From contig CANTFL010001158.1 in NCBI GenBank assembly GCA_947650285.1, forward strand, positions 46,212 through 110,211: a stretch of DNA of 64,000 nucleotides, read 5' to 3'. The stretch is from Hyaloperonospora brassicae. Lineage: Eukaryota; Oomycota; Peronosporomycetes; Peronosporales; Peronosporaceae. The notes beneath the pieces were generated by a model. That model was not told where the DNA came from, did no database searches, and saw only the letters and a program-made list of their open reading frames with translations. Position 1 is the stretch's first letter. Every line of letters begins with the position of its first letter. Positions 20,310-31,591 of the stretch are shown in pieces. The position numbers and the translations under genes are program-made.

Positions 20310-22499
20310 CTACTGCGCCGAGTCGTCAGACGTCTCGGATGAACTCGAAGAGTTCTCACGCGGACGTTTGTTGGTAGGGCTCGTGGGTGCCTCGGACACT
20401 GGTGGCGTCCCGTACTTACCGATGGCATATGACTTCTTCATGCCCGCCATGCACCGCCGCACTGCGATTTTGTGATCGACAATGGGGAACGGATAGTCTT
20501 TCCCAATGAGGCAGCCTGCAGCGTATTGGACGGTCATTGGCGCTTTCCAAGGCTCGTAGATGTACTTGACCGGCATCTTGCTCAGTGCCGGTACGTACTT
20601 GCGAATGAACAAACCTTCAGGGTCCCAGTTCTTGCCAAACGTTGACGGGGAGTAGACGCGGAAGTAAGCTTTGAAGAAATAGCTGCTGCTGAGCCAGAGC
20701 CAGTTGCCGGCATTGATACTCCAGTCATGGTCGATCAGCAATTCCTGGAAAACCTCAAGCCCACGCACCCACGAAATGTACAGATCGCCGCGAGTCAGGA
20801 AGCACGCGACCGAGTGACGTGCTAAATGATGCATCCACCCTTCCTTGTTGAGTTGGATCATGATGGCATCGATCCACGGGAAACCAGTCTGGCCATCTCT
20901 CCACGCCTTGAACTGTGAGCGCGCAAGCTTGTCGTCATCCGTCATATCCTCTTGTTTCCCTGGAATCGTATGCCACCGCCAGTCAATTTGCAGACAAGTG
21001 GGGCTTTCCTCCATCTTGTCGAAATACGGATTCGCATAGCCGTGGCAATGGAAGAACTCTCGCCACAAAAGCTGTCCATCCAGGCTCACTGGTGTGGCGG
21101 AAAGTGCCTTGGCATGTTGCTCTTGAATGCCTCGAACGTGGTGCAAGAATGTCCGCGGACTGATGCAACCGAAGTACAAAAATGGACTCAGCGACGTTGT
21201 CGAAGCGGAAGGTGTCGTCTGTGCGGGGGACGTCTTGGGCTTCTCGAACTTCACTACGCGGCCTTCATTGCGACAGTAATCCCGCAGAATGCTCAGCGCA
21301 ATCTGCTCACCACCATAGATGAAGGGGTGTCGCTCAGGCACTTCGTAGCCAAAGTCGGTCACTTCAGGGAGTGCGAACTGCTGCTCCGAGCCCGCAATCT
21401 CTTTCAACTCTTTGTCAATTTCTTCAGGGTCGTCTTCCTCGTCCTCAACTTCTTTTTCCTTTTCACTCGACTGCACCACGACTGCTGTATCAGTCTTGCC
21501 ACGATTCTTCCAGTGGTCGCACACTTGCTGGTACAACTCACTTGGTAAGAACGCAAGAGCAGGCACTTTTACTGGCGTGGGCAGAGGTTTGGGCGGCGTC
21601 GGATGCATGGTCAATGCTCGGAGGAAGGCCGTGTACGTCTTGGGTGGTTTTCCTCCATTTCCTGCAATCACTGCGTCCAAGTCGTACAGTGAGTACCCGT
21701 TCGTCAAATATGTCTCGATACCTAGTCGTGTCGCCAAATCCACGACGCGCTTGTCCCGCTTGATCGCAAACGGTTCCGTCGCTGCGTCGAAGAAGAGGTG
21801 CGTGATGCGCCACGCCGGCAAGAGCCGCCGCAGCACTTTCACGCCGTCTCCTTGTGCCACCACGAGCCTCGATCCTCGAGCTGCTAAGGCGTCTGCCAAG
21901 TCCGACACGCTCTCCAGCATGAACTGGAAGCGATTTACGCCGCACAACATGATCTTCGGCCGGTGCACAATGTAGAGCGGAATGAGCACGACATTGCGCC
22001 TCGACCGCTTCGTCGTCTTGTTGCCCTCTGTTTCGCCATCTTTTTCCTCTTCTTCTTTTCCTTTTCCTTCCCGTTCTTCTTCCTCTTCGTGCTGTTGTCG
22101 GACCAATTCCAGCGCTTTCGTAAGCGCGAGATTGTCGTGAAGCCGAAGATCGCGTCGGAACCACATGAGGACTCGAATGTCGTCCCTCGCACCTGTTCCA
22201 AGAGCGTCCTCAGCACTCTGGACCTCTTCCACTTGGTTTTCTGTCCTCAGCACTGCATCAAGCGGCAACTCGAGCGACGAATCGCTCGGTCCAATCGATT
22301 CGAACGCGAGTTCTGACGGCGCATGAATCGCTGCGTCGACTGCGTCGAGGGCCGCAAAGTCCAGCGCGGCAACCGGCAGCTCCGAGTCGACGTCAGTAGC
22401 TTCGAGCAGAGAAGACGCAAATTCCACAAGATCGGCGTCGGCCGCAGCGTCCGGAGCGGCGGCTGGAAGCGCGTGCGGCGGCGCGGAACCGTCGGCCAT
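20310..22499 (-). CDS. Cryptochrome/(6-4)-photolyase family flavoprotein, copy 1
   Basis: No intron is needed; the MADGS start at 22499 gives 729 residues (an ATG at 22526 is possible). Residues 1 to about 106 are an acidic Ala-rich extension not found in photolyases. The photolyase N-terminal domain begins at VLMWFRRDLRLHDN and carries a Glu/Lys-rich insertion (EEEEREGKGKEEEE). The FAD domain has GQTGFPWIDAIM, the HHLARH motif with both histidines used by (6-4) photolyases, and NAGNWLWLSS around the flavin. The C-terminus has YIYEPWKAP and a Ser-rich tail. It should bind FAD and either repair (6-4) photoproducts or signal blue light; sequence alone does not separate these. A related copy lies about 5.3 kb downstream on the same strand. 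Confidence 0.9.
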   Translation of the reverse strand: MADGSAPPHALPAAAPDAAADADLVEFASSLLEATDVDSELPVAALDFAALDAVDAAIHAPSELAFESIGPSDSSLELPLDAVLRTENQVEEVQSAEDALGTGARDDIRVLMWFRRDLRLHDNLALTKALELVRQQHEEEEEREGKGKEEEEKDGETEGNKTTKRSRRNVVLIPLYIVHRPKIMLCGVNRFQFMLESVSDLADALAARGSRLVVAQGDGVKVLRRLLPAWRITHLFFDAATEPFAIKRDKRVVDLATRLGIETYLTNGYSLYDLDAVIAGNGGKPPKTYTAFLRALTMHPTPPKPLPTPVKVPALAFLPSELYQQVCDHWKNRGKTDTAVVVQSSEKEKEVEDEEDDPEEIDKELKEIAGSEQQFALPEVTDFGYEVPERHPFIYGGEQIALSILRDYCRNEGRVVKFEKPKTSPAQTTPSASTTSLSPFLYFGCISPRTFLHHVRGIQEQHAKALSATPVSLDGQLLWREFFHCHGYANPYFDKMEESPTCLQIDWRWHTIPGKQEDMTDDDKLARSQFKAWRDGQTGFPWIDAIMIQLNKEGWMHHLARHSVACFLTRGDLYISWVRGLEVFQELLIDHDWSINAGNWLWLSSSYFFKAYFRVYSPSTFGKNWDPEGLFIRKYVPALSKMPVKYIYEPWKAPMTVQYAAGCLIGKDYPFPIVDHKIAVRRCMAGMKKSYAIGKYGTPPVSEAPTSPTNKRPRENSSSSSETSDDSAQ

Positions 22500-22680
22500 T
22501 GATCGGGTCGAGGACGAGGAGCGCAAATGAAAAAACGACGAGCTCTGATTGGTAGAAAGCGCACTTCAAGTTGCGGTCCACTTGTTTTTTCTTATTCGAT
22601 CCCAAAGAGGCAGCGAAGAGCTCACTTGCGGTTGTGCATCAGGTAATAATTGCACTGGTCGATGAATAAGTAGACTAAGG

Positions 22681-22682
22681 AC

Positions 22683-22754
<72 letters not shown>

Positions 22755-22786
22755 TGATAGATAGATAGAGAGATAGGGAGATAGAG

Positions 22787-22846
<60 letters not shown>
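22681..22846. repeat. (GATA)n microsatellite
   Basis: About 165 bases of ATAG units with small interruptions near 22755-22790, between the cryptochrome start and the transporter stop. Reading frames through it are shadows. Confidence 0.95.
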
Positions 22847-22940
22847 CAACAGGTATATGCATAGAGACGGACGGACAGATCGATTGTCGAGGTAATAATA
22901 TACTTAAATGGCACTGTTCCGCAGTCTGACGTCCGTCCCA

Positions 22941-24311
22941 TTAGCTCTCGCCAAAGTTACGGCCGACTACAGGTGACTGAAGCGCTTGTGGGTTGCCCAC
23001 GTGTGGCGAAAAGAGCTCAGCTTCCTCCAGATGGGGCTCCACGCACACAACGCTGTGCTTCGTCTTGTTCTTGAGGTGTGCAAAGACACCCAAACCAATC
23101 AACGCGAGCGGCACACCGAGGTCCGTGACGAGCCACATGGTGTGAGCTCCATAGTGCTGGTAAAAGTAGCCGCCAATGAGTGTGCCCATGCCGCGCGCGA
23201 GTCCGTTCTGTACCGAGTTCAGCACGCCCATGATCGTGCCCTCGCAGCCAGGAGGAGCTGCCGAGTACACGTACTGCGTGCACGCTGCCCATGCCAATCC
23301 GTAGGTCACGCCGTGCAAGAACTCAAAGGGAATGGCGCCCCACGCATTGGTCATCACAGCGTAGTAGGACACGCGAAGCGCATAGCCAATGATGGACATC
23401 AGCAGGACGTTGACAATGCCAAAGCGGTTGATGATCTTGTGCGAGAAGAAGAACGCAGGCAGCTCCGACGCGGTCTCGCACATGATGGCAATGCCCACAA
23501 TCTCGGCATTCTCGCCCGAGATGTTGTACAAGTTGAGCGTGAGGAAGCTCGATAGCACGCCGTACATGAGGCCCATGAGGAACACCACGCCAAAGAGCAC
23601 GAGCACGTCGGCCATCTTGCAGATCATCCGCACGTTCTCGAGGAACGACGGCGGCCGCACGTCTCCGCATTCCAGCACGGCTTCGGTCAAGAGCGGACTG
23701 TGCTGCATGGGCGGGATCGTGCGCAGCACAAACAGCGACGTCAGGCCGAGCAACGAGCTGACGTTGAACGACCACGAGATGCCGGCGACGGTCACGATGA
23801 GTCCCGTGACGTACGCGCCGACGCCGTACCCGAGCGCACCAAAGAGCCGCTGCTTGCCGTACTCGCCGCCCACTTTGTCGAGCAGGTTGAGCACCGTGTG
23901 GTCCAGCAACGAGCCCGTCGGCGACACTTGGAAGTTCGACATGATGATCACGACGATCATCCACTCGAACGACCAGTAGAAGAACCGGACGGCAAACATG
24001 AGGAACGCGCCCGTGATGATGCAGAAGATGTGCACGAGGCGCTGGTTCTGGATGCGGTCGGCAACAACGCCCCAGAACGGCGGCGCCAGCATAGTGCACA
24101 CGCACGGCAGCGTCTGCAAGAGACCGATCTGCACTTTGCTGAACTGCGCCGTTTGCTGGTAAAAGATGCTCAGGAAGTTCGTCTGCGCCGACGTCCAGGC
24201 GTTGCTCGTGAGGTACATGAGCTTGGGCTGCCACAGCGAGTGCGCGGCCGTCGGCGGCAGCGCGTGAGTCACCAGCGGCGTCTTGCAGTTCATCGTCTTT
24301 GCTTGGCACAT
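22941..24311 (-). CDS. Major facilitator superfamily transporter (MFS_1-like/MFSD6-type)
   Basis: The start at 24311 (MCQAKTMNCK) gives 456 residues; an open extension to 24536 is polar and unlike a membrane protein. About twelve hydrophobic segments are visible. The first half carries PPFWGVVADRIQNQR, the loop 2-3 signature position. The second half shows AIPFEFLHGVTYGLAWAA and a GTLIGGYFYQHYG turn typical of the sugar/nucleoside-porter-like MFS_1 group. The C-terminal tail is short and cytosolic. Substrate is not deducible. It shares a 475-base divergent promoter region with the homocysteine methyltransferase gene, so co-regulation is possible. Confidence 0.85.
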   Translation of the reverse strand: MCQAKTMNCKTPLVTHALPPTAAHSLWQPKLMYLTSNAWTSAQTNFLSIFYQQTAQFSKVQIGLLQTLPCVCTMLAPPFWGVVADRIQNQRLVHIFCIITGAFLMFAVRFFYWSFEWMIVVIIMSNFQVSPTGSLLDHTVLNLLDKVGGEYGKQRLFGALGYGVGAYVTGLIVTVAGISWSFNVSSLLGLTSLFVLRTIPPMQHSPLLTEAVLECGDVRPPSFLENVRMICKMADVLVLFGVVFLMGLMYGVLSSFLTLNLYNISGENAEIVGIAIMCETASELPAFFFSHKIINRFGIVNVLLMSIIGYALRVSYYAVMTNAWGAIPFEFLHGVTYGLAWAACTQYVYSAAPPGCEGTIMGVLNSVQNGLARGMGTLIGGYFYQHYGAHTMWLVTDLGVPLALIGLGVFAHLKNKTKHSVVCVEPHLEEAELFSPHVGNPQALQSPVVGRNFGES

Positions 24312-24786
24312 GGCGACCGGCAGCCGAAAGAATGGATGGACGACGACGACGAGTGGGCGAGACGGGCGTTCCAAGCAGAGCACTGACACGTACCGGGAAA
24401 ATTGGCGACTGAGTGGACGACGTGCAGACCGAGTGGCGCTTTTGAGTGGCGTGTCGAGTCGCACCTGACGGACGGAACTGGTTGGCCATTGGCGACGTTT
24501 CAGGGCGGACAGGCGGACGTTTTCATAGTGGCTCACCCCTTTCGCCAGCTGGTGGGCCTACCTGCACTTGCATACGCAAGAGGACGGACATCATCGTCTG
24601 GTTGCAGCGCCTGCCCATCCTTGGGCCACGGCGGACCGGAGCGGCCGGGCTCGTCGACCAATCGCCTGCAGCGCTCGTCGATCCTGGTCACTCATTGGCT
24701 GCTTTCCTCGTCCGCGTGCCCATCGGGTCGGAACCTCTCGCAGCCATCGAATCCATCGACTTACACGTGAGAGTCGTTTGGACCCC
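24312..24786. promoter_or_regulatory. Shared divergent promoter region
   Basis: These 475 bases separate two start codons pointing away from each other. No clear core-promoter motif was recognised by eye. The region is GC-rich and gene-free. Confidence 0.5.
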
Positions 24787-25873
24787 ATGAGGTCCGCGGC
24801 GTTGACCGGTCTCCAGCAGCTCGTGGCCACTGACGCCAGTCGCGTCGCTCTCTTGGACGGAGGCTTTGCCACGGAGGTGGAGAAAGACCCGCGCGTGGAC
24901 CTGAGCGCCAGCGCACTGTGGTCCGCGTCGCTGCTATTGGATCGGAATGAACATCTCGAGTCGGTGGTCGTGGACGCCCACAAGACGTACTTCTTGGCAG
25001 GAGCGGATGTAGCCACTACGGCGAGTTACCAATTGTCGGTCGACGGGCTCAAGCGCGAGGGCGTGACGAACACGGAGGACGTCGAGCGACTGTTTGCCAA
25101 GAGCACTGACCTTGCGGTGCAGGCGCGTGACGCAGCGTGGAACGAGCTGGACCAGAAGCGACGTATCAAGCCTCTGGTGGGCGCCAGCATTGGCTGCTAT
25201 GGCGCTGCACTGGCCGACGGATCGGTGAGAGGTTTGACCGGATGTGCACCGTGCGAAAACGGACGAAGCCGCGACTAATGATGAGCTGATCGGTGGTGGT
25301 TGTTGACAGGAGTACCGCGGTGACTACAACAAGAGCAAAGAAGAGCTCGTGGCGTGGCACAAACACCGGTTTGGTTTCTTTGCGAATTACGCACGAGCGG
25401 ATCTCCTGATCTGTGAGACGATCCCGTGTCTCGTGGAGGTGGAAGCGTTCATCGACTTGTTGAACGCGTTCCCAATGGCGCACGCGATCATTGCCGTAGC
25501 CTGTCACAATGGAACGGAGTTGAACAGTGGCGAACCAATTGCTCGCGTCCCTGGTATTCTGGCGAAACTAAACGATCCGTCGCAGCTGCTTGCAATTGGC
25601 ATCAACTGCACACCACCGCAGCACGTGGAAAGTCTGTTGCGCGAGCTGAGGTGTCCGTGGCCCAAGGCCGTGTACCCCAATAGCGGAGAGGCCTGGGACG
25701 GAGTGAACAAGGAGTGGCTTCCGGCTGATAGCACTGGTGGTGCCAGCTCCTGGCAAGAATTCGCACCGAGGTGGTACGATGCGGGCGCGCGGTTCTTTGG
25801 CGGCTGTTGCCGTACGTCCCCTGATGACATTCGCGCTCTCCGCTCGTACTTTGAGCAGCGCCAGTTGCTGTAA
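24787..25873 (+). CDS. Homocysteine S-methyltransferase
   Basis: Exons are 24787-25224 and 25310-25873. The 85-base intron (GTGAGA ... TTGACAG) is phase 0 and rejoins the conserved ADGSEYRGDY stretch. The product is 333 residues, near E. coli MmuM (310). The N-terminus has the barrel entry LLDGGFATEVE. The zinc ligands are present: the Cys of GINCTPP (about residue 245) and the Cys pair of FGGCCRT (about 310). The family moves a methyl group from S-methylmethionine or S-adenosylmethionine to homocysteine, forming methionine in the cytosol. With the salvage fusion at 2716-4833, it is the second methionine-metabolism gene in the window. Confidence 0.93.
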
Positions 25874-27836
25874 AGTCCGGACTGCCGCTTGCCATTCGCC
25901 ACTAGTTTTTGATCGAGTGCTCTGAGTCGGTACGTTCGACTCTGGCTGCTAGTGCGACCGTTGTCTTTGCACTGAAGAAGGTCTGGGCGCTGGTGCTTGC
26001 AACTGAGAAGGCAGCGAAGCAGGTTGTGAACGCTTGCGCGTTATGGTTCGGACGTTTTAGGACCGGACGGCAGGCAATGCGCATCTTTGCGATCGCAAGG
26101 CGTGTATGTCGAAGAGGAACCGTTCCACGTGCTGTCGAAGCTGCTTGAGGTGTTGTGTGTTGCACTTGCTGCATGTCGAGTTGAGTAGCTGTCTATATCT
26201 TTGTCGAAAGTGTTTGCTCTCGCACGAACGGGTAGGTCTTGCGTTGATGTCAGTATCGTTTTGCTCGAGTTGTTCACTGTGATCGCTTACCGGATGTAGA
26301 CGGGTTCCTGTGCCCCTTCGCACCATATGACATATGTAATGTGGTGACAACTATGGATCTCTGCGGCAATGTGGTCTGCGGGTCTTTGGCGCGCAGCACA
26401 CGTAGCATTGTGTCGATCTTTTACTGTACACTACGCCGATATTTTGGACAATGTTCGATCGGAGATACCGATGTTGCTCGCGCTTGGAACAACGTGGTCG
26501 TCGTCAATGCGTCCGGACGTGTTGCCAGCACAACGCGTAGTTAGGCCAAACAGGTGCTAGCGGTACCACATGAGACAAACGCGGTATCATTCCAAACAGC
26601 AAAACGACTTGTGCCTGTTCGTCGTCCACGTTGTTAGTTGATGAGCAAGCACAACGCAAATATCGGGTATCACTGTACCAAACAGAAGCGCGGGCAACGT
26701 ACCATTCTAGCACACTAGTGGCAAGCAATGACGTATTTGGGTGAACAAGGCAAGTGACACTGACGGCCGATTCTGCAGATCTGTCCACAACAGACTGTCT
26801 CAAGAGCACAAACATTTCGCAGCGTTCAGGTCACCTCTGAGTTCGTGACGTCTGTGCCGTCGTTTTGTCATGTGCTGCCAAGTGCAAGGAATGTGTGTGC
26901 TATTGCTGATTGCTGCCACAAACAAAGGCAAATCTTAGCCGTACCCGATGGCAGACGGAGACAACCAACCTCCGCCAACCAAAAAAAGATCGGATGGCCA
27001 TAGTCGTCTTGGCCTGCAAGGGCAGCGAATGATGGCAGGCCATTTGCACACATCTCTCTATCAAGCACTACAGGGAGTGCGTTCCGTTTACTTTATTTCC
27101 GTGATAAATAATCTGACGGCGGGGCTGTGTGTGAGGACAGGGGACACCAATGCAATGCGTGACTCAGTCGCTGCATCGCCCTCTTTGGCAGAACTGCCGG
27201 ATCGAAAGCTGACACGAGGAAGAGAAGCATTGACATGACGGTCAACGTCCTCCTCGCTTTCCAGCACCTCGCTCGACGAAACAGCTGCAGCTCGGCCAAA
27301 CACACACATGTGCTCCTAGCCGCTGTCTTCGTCACCACCACAACTTGGCATGGTTCACCACCTTCGGACAGCCAGTGCTTGCTTGATTCCCGTACCACGT
27401 GACGACAGTTGTGACGACAGTTGTGCCACCACTTCAAGTTACAAGGGAACTGCATAGGATGGATCCCTTGCCAAGCAGCAGTGACTCGACCGCCTGTAGC
27501 CAAAGCGAGTAACGTTGTCTTTCCAGCAACAGCTTGAGCGCGCGCGACAATGCTGAAGATTGAACAAGGTCACTCGTTGCATCGCAATCACACGCCCCAT
27601 GCTGCCACTTCTCGTACGTCTCAGGCGATCCATCCAGTGTCATCCATGTCCGAGTGAGAGAGGTGCAAACAGGCTGTCGAAGCGAGCAGATGCACAGCCC
27701 GCATGTCTCGAGACTCGCACATGGCATTGCTTGGTACCTCATTCGGCAGGCGAAGCATTAGCAACGAGCAATTCGTTGTGCCGCTGCACCGCTAGTCGCA
27801 TCGTGTCCATATCGTCAAAGGTGAAGCTGCTCACGA
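25874..27836. other. Intergenic region without a supported gene
   Basis: About 2 kb between the methyltransferase and the second cryptochrome. Short frames lack domains or signal peptides. No repeat or RNA gene was recognised. Confidence 0.5.
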
Positions 27837-29786
27837 CTACGAACTCGACGTAGCGCCTCTGTAGCTGTAGCACATATCGTCCGAGTCCCAGGGCAACTGG
27901 TCACCCGTTTCCATGTCACTCGTCGATGCAGACGTGCTCGATCCTGAGGTAGTCATAGACTCTGTCTCGCAGTCGGAGTAAGCTTGGCTCATGTTAGCTA
28001 AGCATCGCGTCATCGCGTGCTTGAAATCAATAATGGGGAACGGGTAGTCCTTACCGATCAGACAGCCTGCTTTGCGCTGTTCTTTCAGCGATGACTTCCA
28101 CGGCTCGTGGACGTATTTGTCCGGCATATTACGCAGCTCGGGGACGTACTTGCGGATAAAGTGGCCGTGCTTATCCCATCGCCGAGGGAACGTCGACGGC
28201 GACGCTATCTGACGGTAGTTGGAAAAGAAGCAGCTCGCACTCACCCAGAGCCAATTCCCGACATTGATCGGCCAGTCCATATCAATTGTTGTCTCCTGGA
28301 AGTGCGTTGCCCCGCGCAACCACGAGATGTAAAGCCCTCCACGCGTGAGGAAGCACGCGACGGCATGACGCCCAGCATGGTGCGTCCAGCCTTCCAGCCT
28401 GATTTGCCGCATCACTGCGTCAATCCATGGAAAGCCCGTGCGTCCTTCTTTCCAGCACTGCAAGTGATGCGTTGCAAGCTTCTCCTCAGCGTCGGTCACA
28501 CCGAGTAGATTGGTCTGGTCCAACTCAGGACGCGAGACGTAGTCTTCGCCAGACAGCTTCCAGTCGACCTGCTTGCAGCACGGATTCCGCTCGAGCGAGT
28601 CAAAGTCCGGCGAACTGCAGGCGTGGCAGTAGAAAAACTCGCGCCACATGAGCTGCCCTTCCAATGTGACTTGAGTCGGCCCCGGGCGATTACGAAAGTG
28701 CAGCTGAATGTACATGATGCGGTAGAAGAACTCACGGGCGCTCAGGCACCCGAACGTCAAGTACGGACTCAGCGTCGTGGTCGACGCCGCGTCGACGGCA
28801 ACCGGAGACGTCTTGGGCTTTTCAAAGAGCCCCACCCGTCGTTCGTCCTTGCAAAACGCGTTTAGGCGCTTCATGGCTTCGCTTTCGCCGCCGATAAACG
28901 GCGTGTGAGGGTCTGGCGGTGTCAGTCCGAGCTCCGACAGCGGCGGGACGGCAAACAACTCGGCGTCAGTGGACGTCGCCCTGTCGGCCGTCACGCCAGC
29001 CATACAATACACCGCGCTGCAACCGTATCGACAGAGCATTGCAAACAACTCGTTCGGGCTGAACGCCGCGGCGTTCGTCAGCGACAGCGGCGCAGCGATC
29101 GGCACGGCGGGCTGCGCCATCTTGTCCGTAATCTCCAGCAGCCGCTCGTAGTCGGCCGGTGGCTGGCCGCCGTTCTTGTCAATGATCTCGTGCGAGTCGT
29201 ACAGCGTCACGCCTCGGAACGACTGCGTCTTGACGTCAAGCGACGCAGCGATCGCACGCACGCGCTCGTCCCGCGCCACGGCGTACTGCACAACGGCCTC
29301 CTCGAAGAACAGGTCCGTGACGCGCCAGGCCGCCATTACGGCCGCCAGGACCTCTTCGGCGTCGCCGCGCAGCACGAGCAGACGACCGTTCAGGGCCGCA
29401 AAAGACGCAGCCAAGTCCGCGACCGCCTCGAGCAGGAACTGGAACCGCACGGCGCCACAGCGCTGCCGCTTCGGCCGGTGGACAATGTAAATGGGCAGCA
29501 GGGCCATTGCCTCGCGGCCCCCGACGTCCTGCTGCGCGCGGATCGCGCCGTCGAGCGCCACGTTGTCGTGCAGTCGCAGGTCGCGCCGGAACCAGATGAT
29601 TGCGCGTCGCGTGGGACGCGGCCGCGTCATCGCTTCCTCGTGGTCGTCCGCTCGTGCCGTCGTGTCCCGCGTAACGACGTGCCGGTCAACGTCGCTGCTC
29701 GCGCCGCTGTAGCCACTCACGTCGACGTCTATGGACGGCAGCACGGCGGGGTCGGCGTCGGTGCTTCGGTGCCGCTTTCGAGCCAT
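27837..29786 (-). CDS. Cryptochrome/(6-4)-photolyase family flavoprotein, copy 2
   Basis: A single frame of 649 residues from the ATG at 29786 (MARKRHR, a basic stretch that may be a nuclear signal); an ATG at 29843 is alternative. The photolyase domain starts near residue 61 with AIIWFRRDLRLHDN. The FAD domain has GRTGFPWIDAVM, THHAGRH (both histidines kept) and NVGNWLWVSAS. The C-terminus is Ser/Thr-rich. The order of motifs and the segments YGGEQ/IGGES, KFEKPKTSP/LFEKPKTSP and CLIGKDYPFPI match copy 1, so the two are paralogues. It lacks the long acidic N-terminus and the Glu/Lys insertion of copy 1. Repair versus photoreceptor function is not resolvable here. Confidence 0.9.
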   Translation of the reverse strand: MARKRHRSTDADPAVLPSIDVDVSGYSGASSDVDRHVVTRDTTARADDHEEAMTRPRPTRRAIIWFRRDLRLHDNVALDGAIRAQQDVGGREAMALLPIYIVHRPKRQRCGAVRFQFLLEAVADLAASFAALNGRLLVLRGDAEEVLAAVMAAWRVTDLFFEEAVVQYAVARDERVRAIAASLDVKTQSFRGVTLYDSHEIIDKNGGQPPADYERLLEITDKMAQPAVPIAAPLSLTNAAAFSPNELFAMLCRYGCSAVYCMAGVTADRATSTDAELFAVPPLSELGLTPPDPHTPFIGGESEAMKRLNAFCKDERRVGLFEKPKTSPVAVDAASTTTLSPYLTFGCLSAREFFYRIMYIQLHFRNRPGPTQVTLEGQLMWREFFYCHACSSPDFDSLERNPCCKQVDWKLSGEDYVSRPELDQTNLLGVTDAEEKLATHHLQCWKEGRTGFPWIDAVMRQIRLEGWTHHAGRHAVACFLTRGGLYISWLRGATHFQETTIDMDWPINVGNWLWVSASCFFSNYRQIASPSTFPRRWDKHGHFIRKYVPELRNMPDKYVHEPWKSSLKEQRKAGCLIGKDYPFPIIDFKHAMTRCLANMSQAYSDCETESMTTSGSSTSASTSDMETGDQLPWDSDDMCYSYRGATSSS

Positions 29787-31293
29787 TGGCGCCTGAAGGT
29801 GCGGCGACGGACGCGCTCGGGACGGGCAAAACGAGTCGCCCAACGTCCACCCGAGTGCTTGGCAGGCGCCAAATCAACGGGTGGCCTGCAGACTCGTTGA
29901 TGAGTTGTGTCGTGAGCGAGCGAGCGGGTGAGCGAGTGACGACGAATTCCATCGTGTTCACGCAGAGAACGCCGTCGAAGGGTTTGACGACCAGAGTGAC
30001 GCTATTCCCACCGGCGGGGCGGCGCGCATCGCCGGGTCCATCGGACAAACAGCTGCTGCTGCACGCGAACGTTCCCGCGTTGCAGCTGGGCGGGAGGATG
30101 ACGTCACGGAAGTGAACTTCAGCTTTCGATTGCCGAAATGGCTGCACTCGCGTGCGCGCCGTACGTTGTTACGTATCGAAACGTCTCGGAGTGCATCCAG
30201 ACAAGTGGCGGTAGATGGACACAAGCGTAAGCCTGAAGACGCATAAGCTGATGGGTAGCAGTTCTGCGAGTCGTATATGTTGCAAGCTCCAAGTGCAGTC
30301 AGTGGCTTACGAAACAATTGCACGCATTGTCGACTCGGACAGTGCAGCCATTGTACCTGGAAATAGAGAGCCACACCGAATCGGTAATAACATTCGTCAT
30401 GTTCTATCTTCAACGCGCCTACGAAGCGCGTCGCTTGGCACGATACAAAGCCCAGTCATGCGAACCTGTGGCTGTCGAGTGGGACAAAGACGACTCGCTC
30501 ACATGACCGATTGTTATCGTTGCTTGGCATGTTTTGCATAGGGAGTCCCCGTCGCCACACCAGATTGAGTGCATGGAAATAGAAAAATAGCGAATCTGAG
30601 ATCAGTCGTTCCAGCGATCGTCTAGCAGACCACCGATTATCCTTAGGCTTGTGCTGACCTTATTTGCGGTTTTGGGACAAAATCGGTTCTTACATTATTT
30701 TGCGTTGCTTTCGAGGTCGATTGAGTCCCTTCGATCTTCTTTTGTGTCGCTATGGTACCGACTTTTCTTTGTCATTTTTAGTTGTACTAATAAGTGACGC
30801 TGTGCATAAAATGTCAAATGCGAAAAAAATCACGCAAGTAAACCCACCACACGAGGAGAAAATGTGATATTGCACTAAGTGTTTCGGCTAAAATTGTAGT
30901 AAACGATGCCGTAAACGATAAACAATTGTTCTGCCACAACGATGTTCATTGTACGGTAAACGACCAGTTCAGTGCACGATTTTGGATCAGTTCGGAGATT
31001 TTGTCATGTAACGTAGATAAACAAATCGGATGTATAACAAACAACATGATAGAGCAATGTTAGCGGCGGTTTTCATCCACATCGTTTCAGCTTCATAACA
31101 TTAGTTTACACAAAGTTTTGCGAGTTAAAGAAAATCAGTCAAAGTTGGGCTCATTTTACTGGGTACTGGTTTGATGCATGACTACTGGTCGGATGCTTCT
31201 GCTAGCATTTCTATGGTGACCAGCCTGCCGGCGATGCCGATCGTTGTTCTACGATTATTCTGCTTGCGTACGGGCTCTGGAAGGATAATGAGA
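29787..31293. other. Transition from gene-bearing to transposon-rich DNA
   Basis: No gene is supported. Base composition becomes clearly AT-richer after about 30,550, just before the first LTR. Confidence 0.55.
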
Positions 31294-31591
31294 TGTTGCA
31301 GATTGACCGTTGCCGTCGCCAACACTTCTCGTGATACTGATCACGCCAGGTAAATTTTAACCACATATATTGTTGTAGTATCCGATGATGATGCCAGGTC
31401 CATGGCAAGACGCAAGGTTATGAGAGTAAAAAATGCATGTCAGTGGTAGTGGTTAACACGTCAATATATTTCTCAATTCACAACTGTCATCACCATACGC
31501 AATGACTAGCATATCCAGCAGAGAAGAGTCAACTGCTGAGTTGAAGAACTCCGGCGCGCACAAGGCTAGAGAGCGGACGCGTCGTTAACCA
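31294..31591 (+). repeat. Copia-1 5' LTR
   Basis: Starts TGTTGCAGATTG and ends GTTAACCA. I count about 17 differences by eye against the 3' copy over 298 bases, so roughly 6% divergence. Confidence 0.88.

Noticed and set aside
22566..22862. Ser/Ile/Tyr/Leu repeat proteins
   Set aside because: Pure translation of the GATA microsatellite, with no other support.
22941..24489. 388-codon minus-strand frame offset from the MFS frame
   Set aside because: His/Arg/Ala-rich shadow of the transporter gene.
28905..29900. 331-codon plus-strand frame
   Set aside because: Antisense shadow of cryptochrome copy 2, Arg/Val/Glu-rich and without domains.
1..31290. RXLR or Crinkler effector genes
   Set aside because: I looked for signal peptide plus RXLR/EER or LFLAK patterns and found none; only the 19.2-20.1 kb gene has a good signal peptide.
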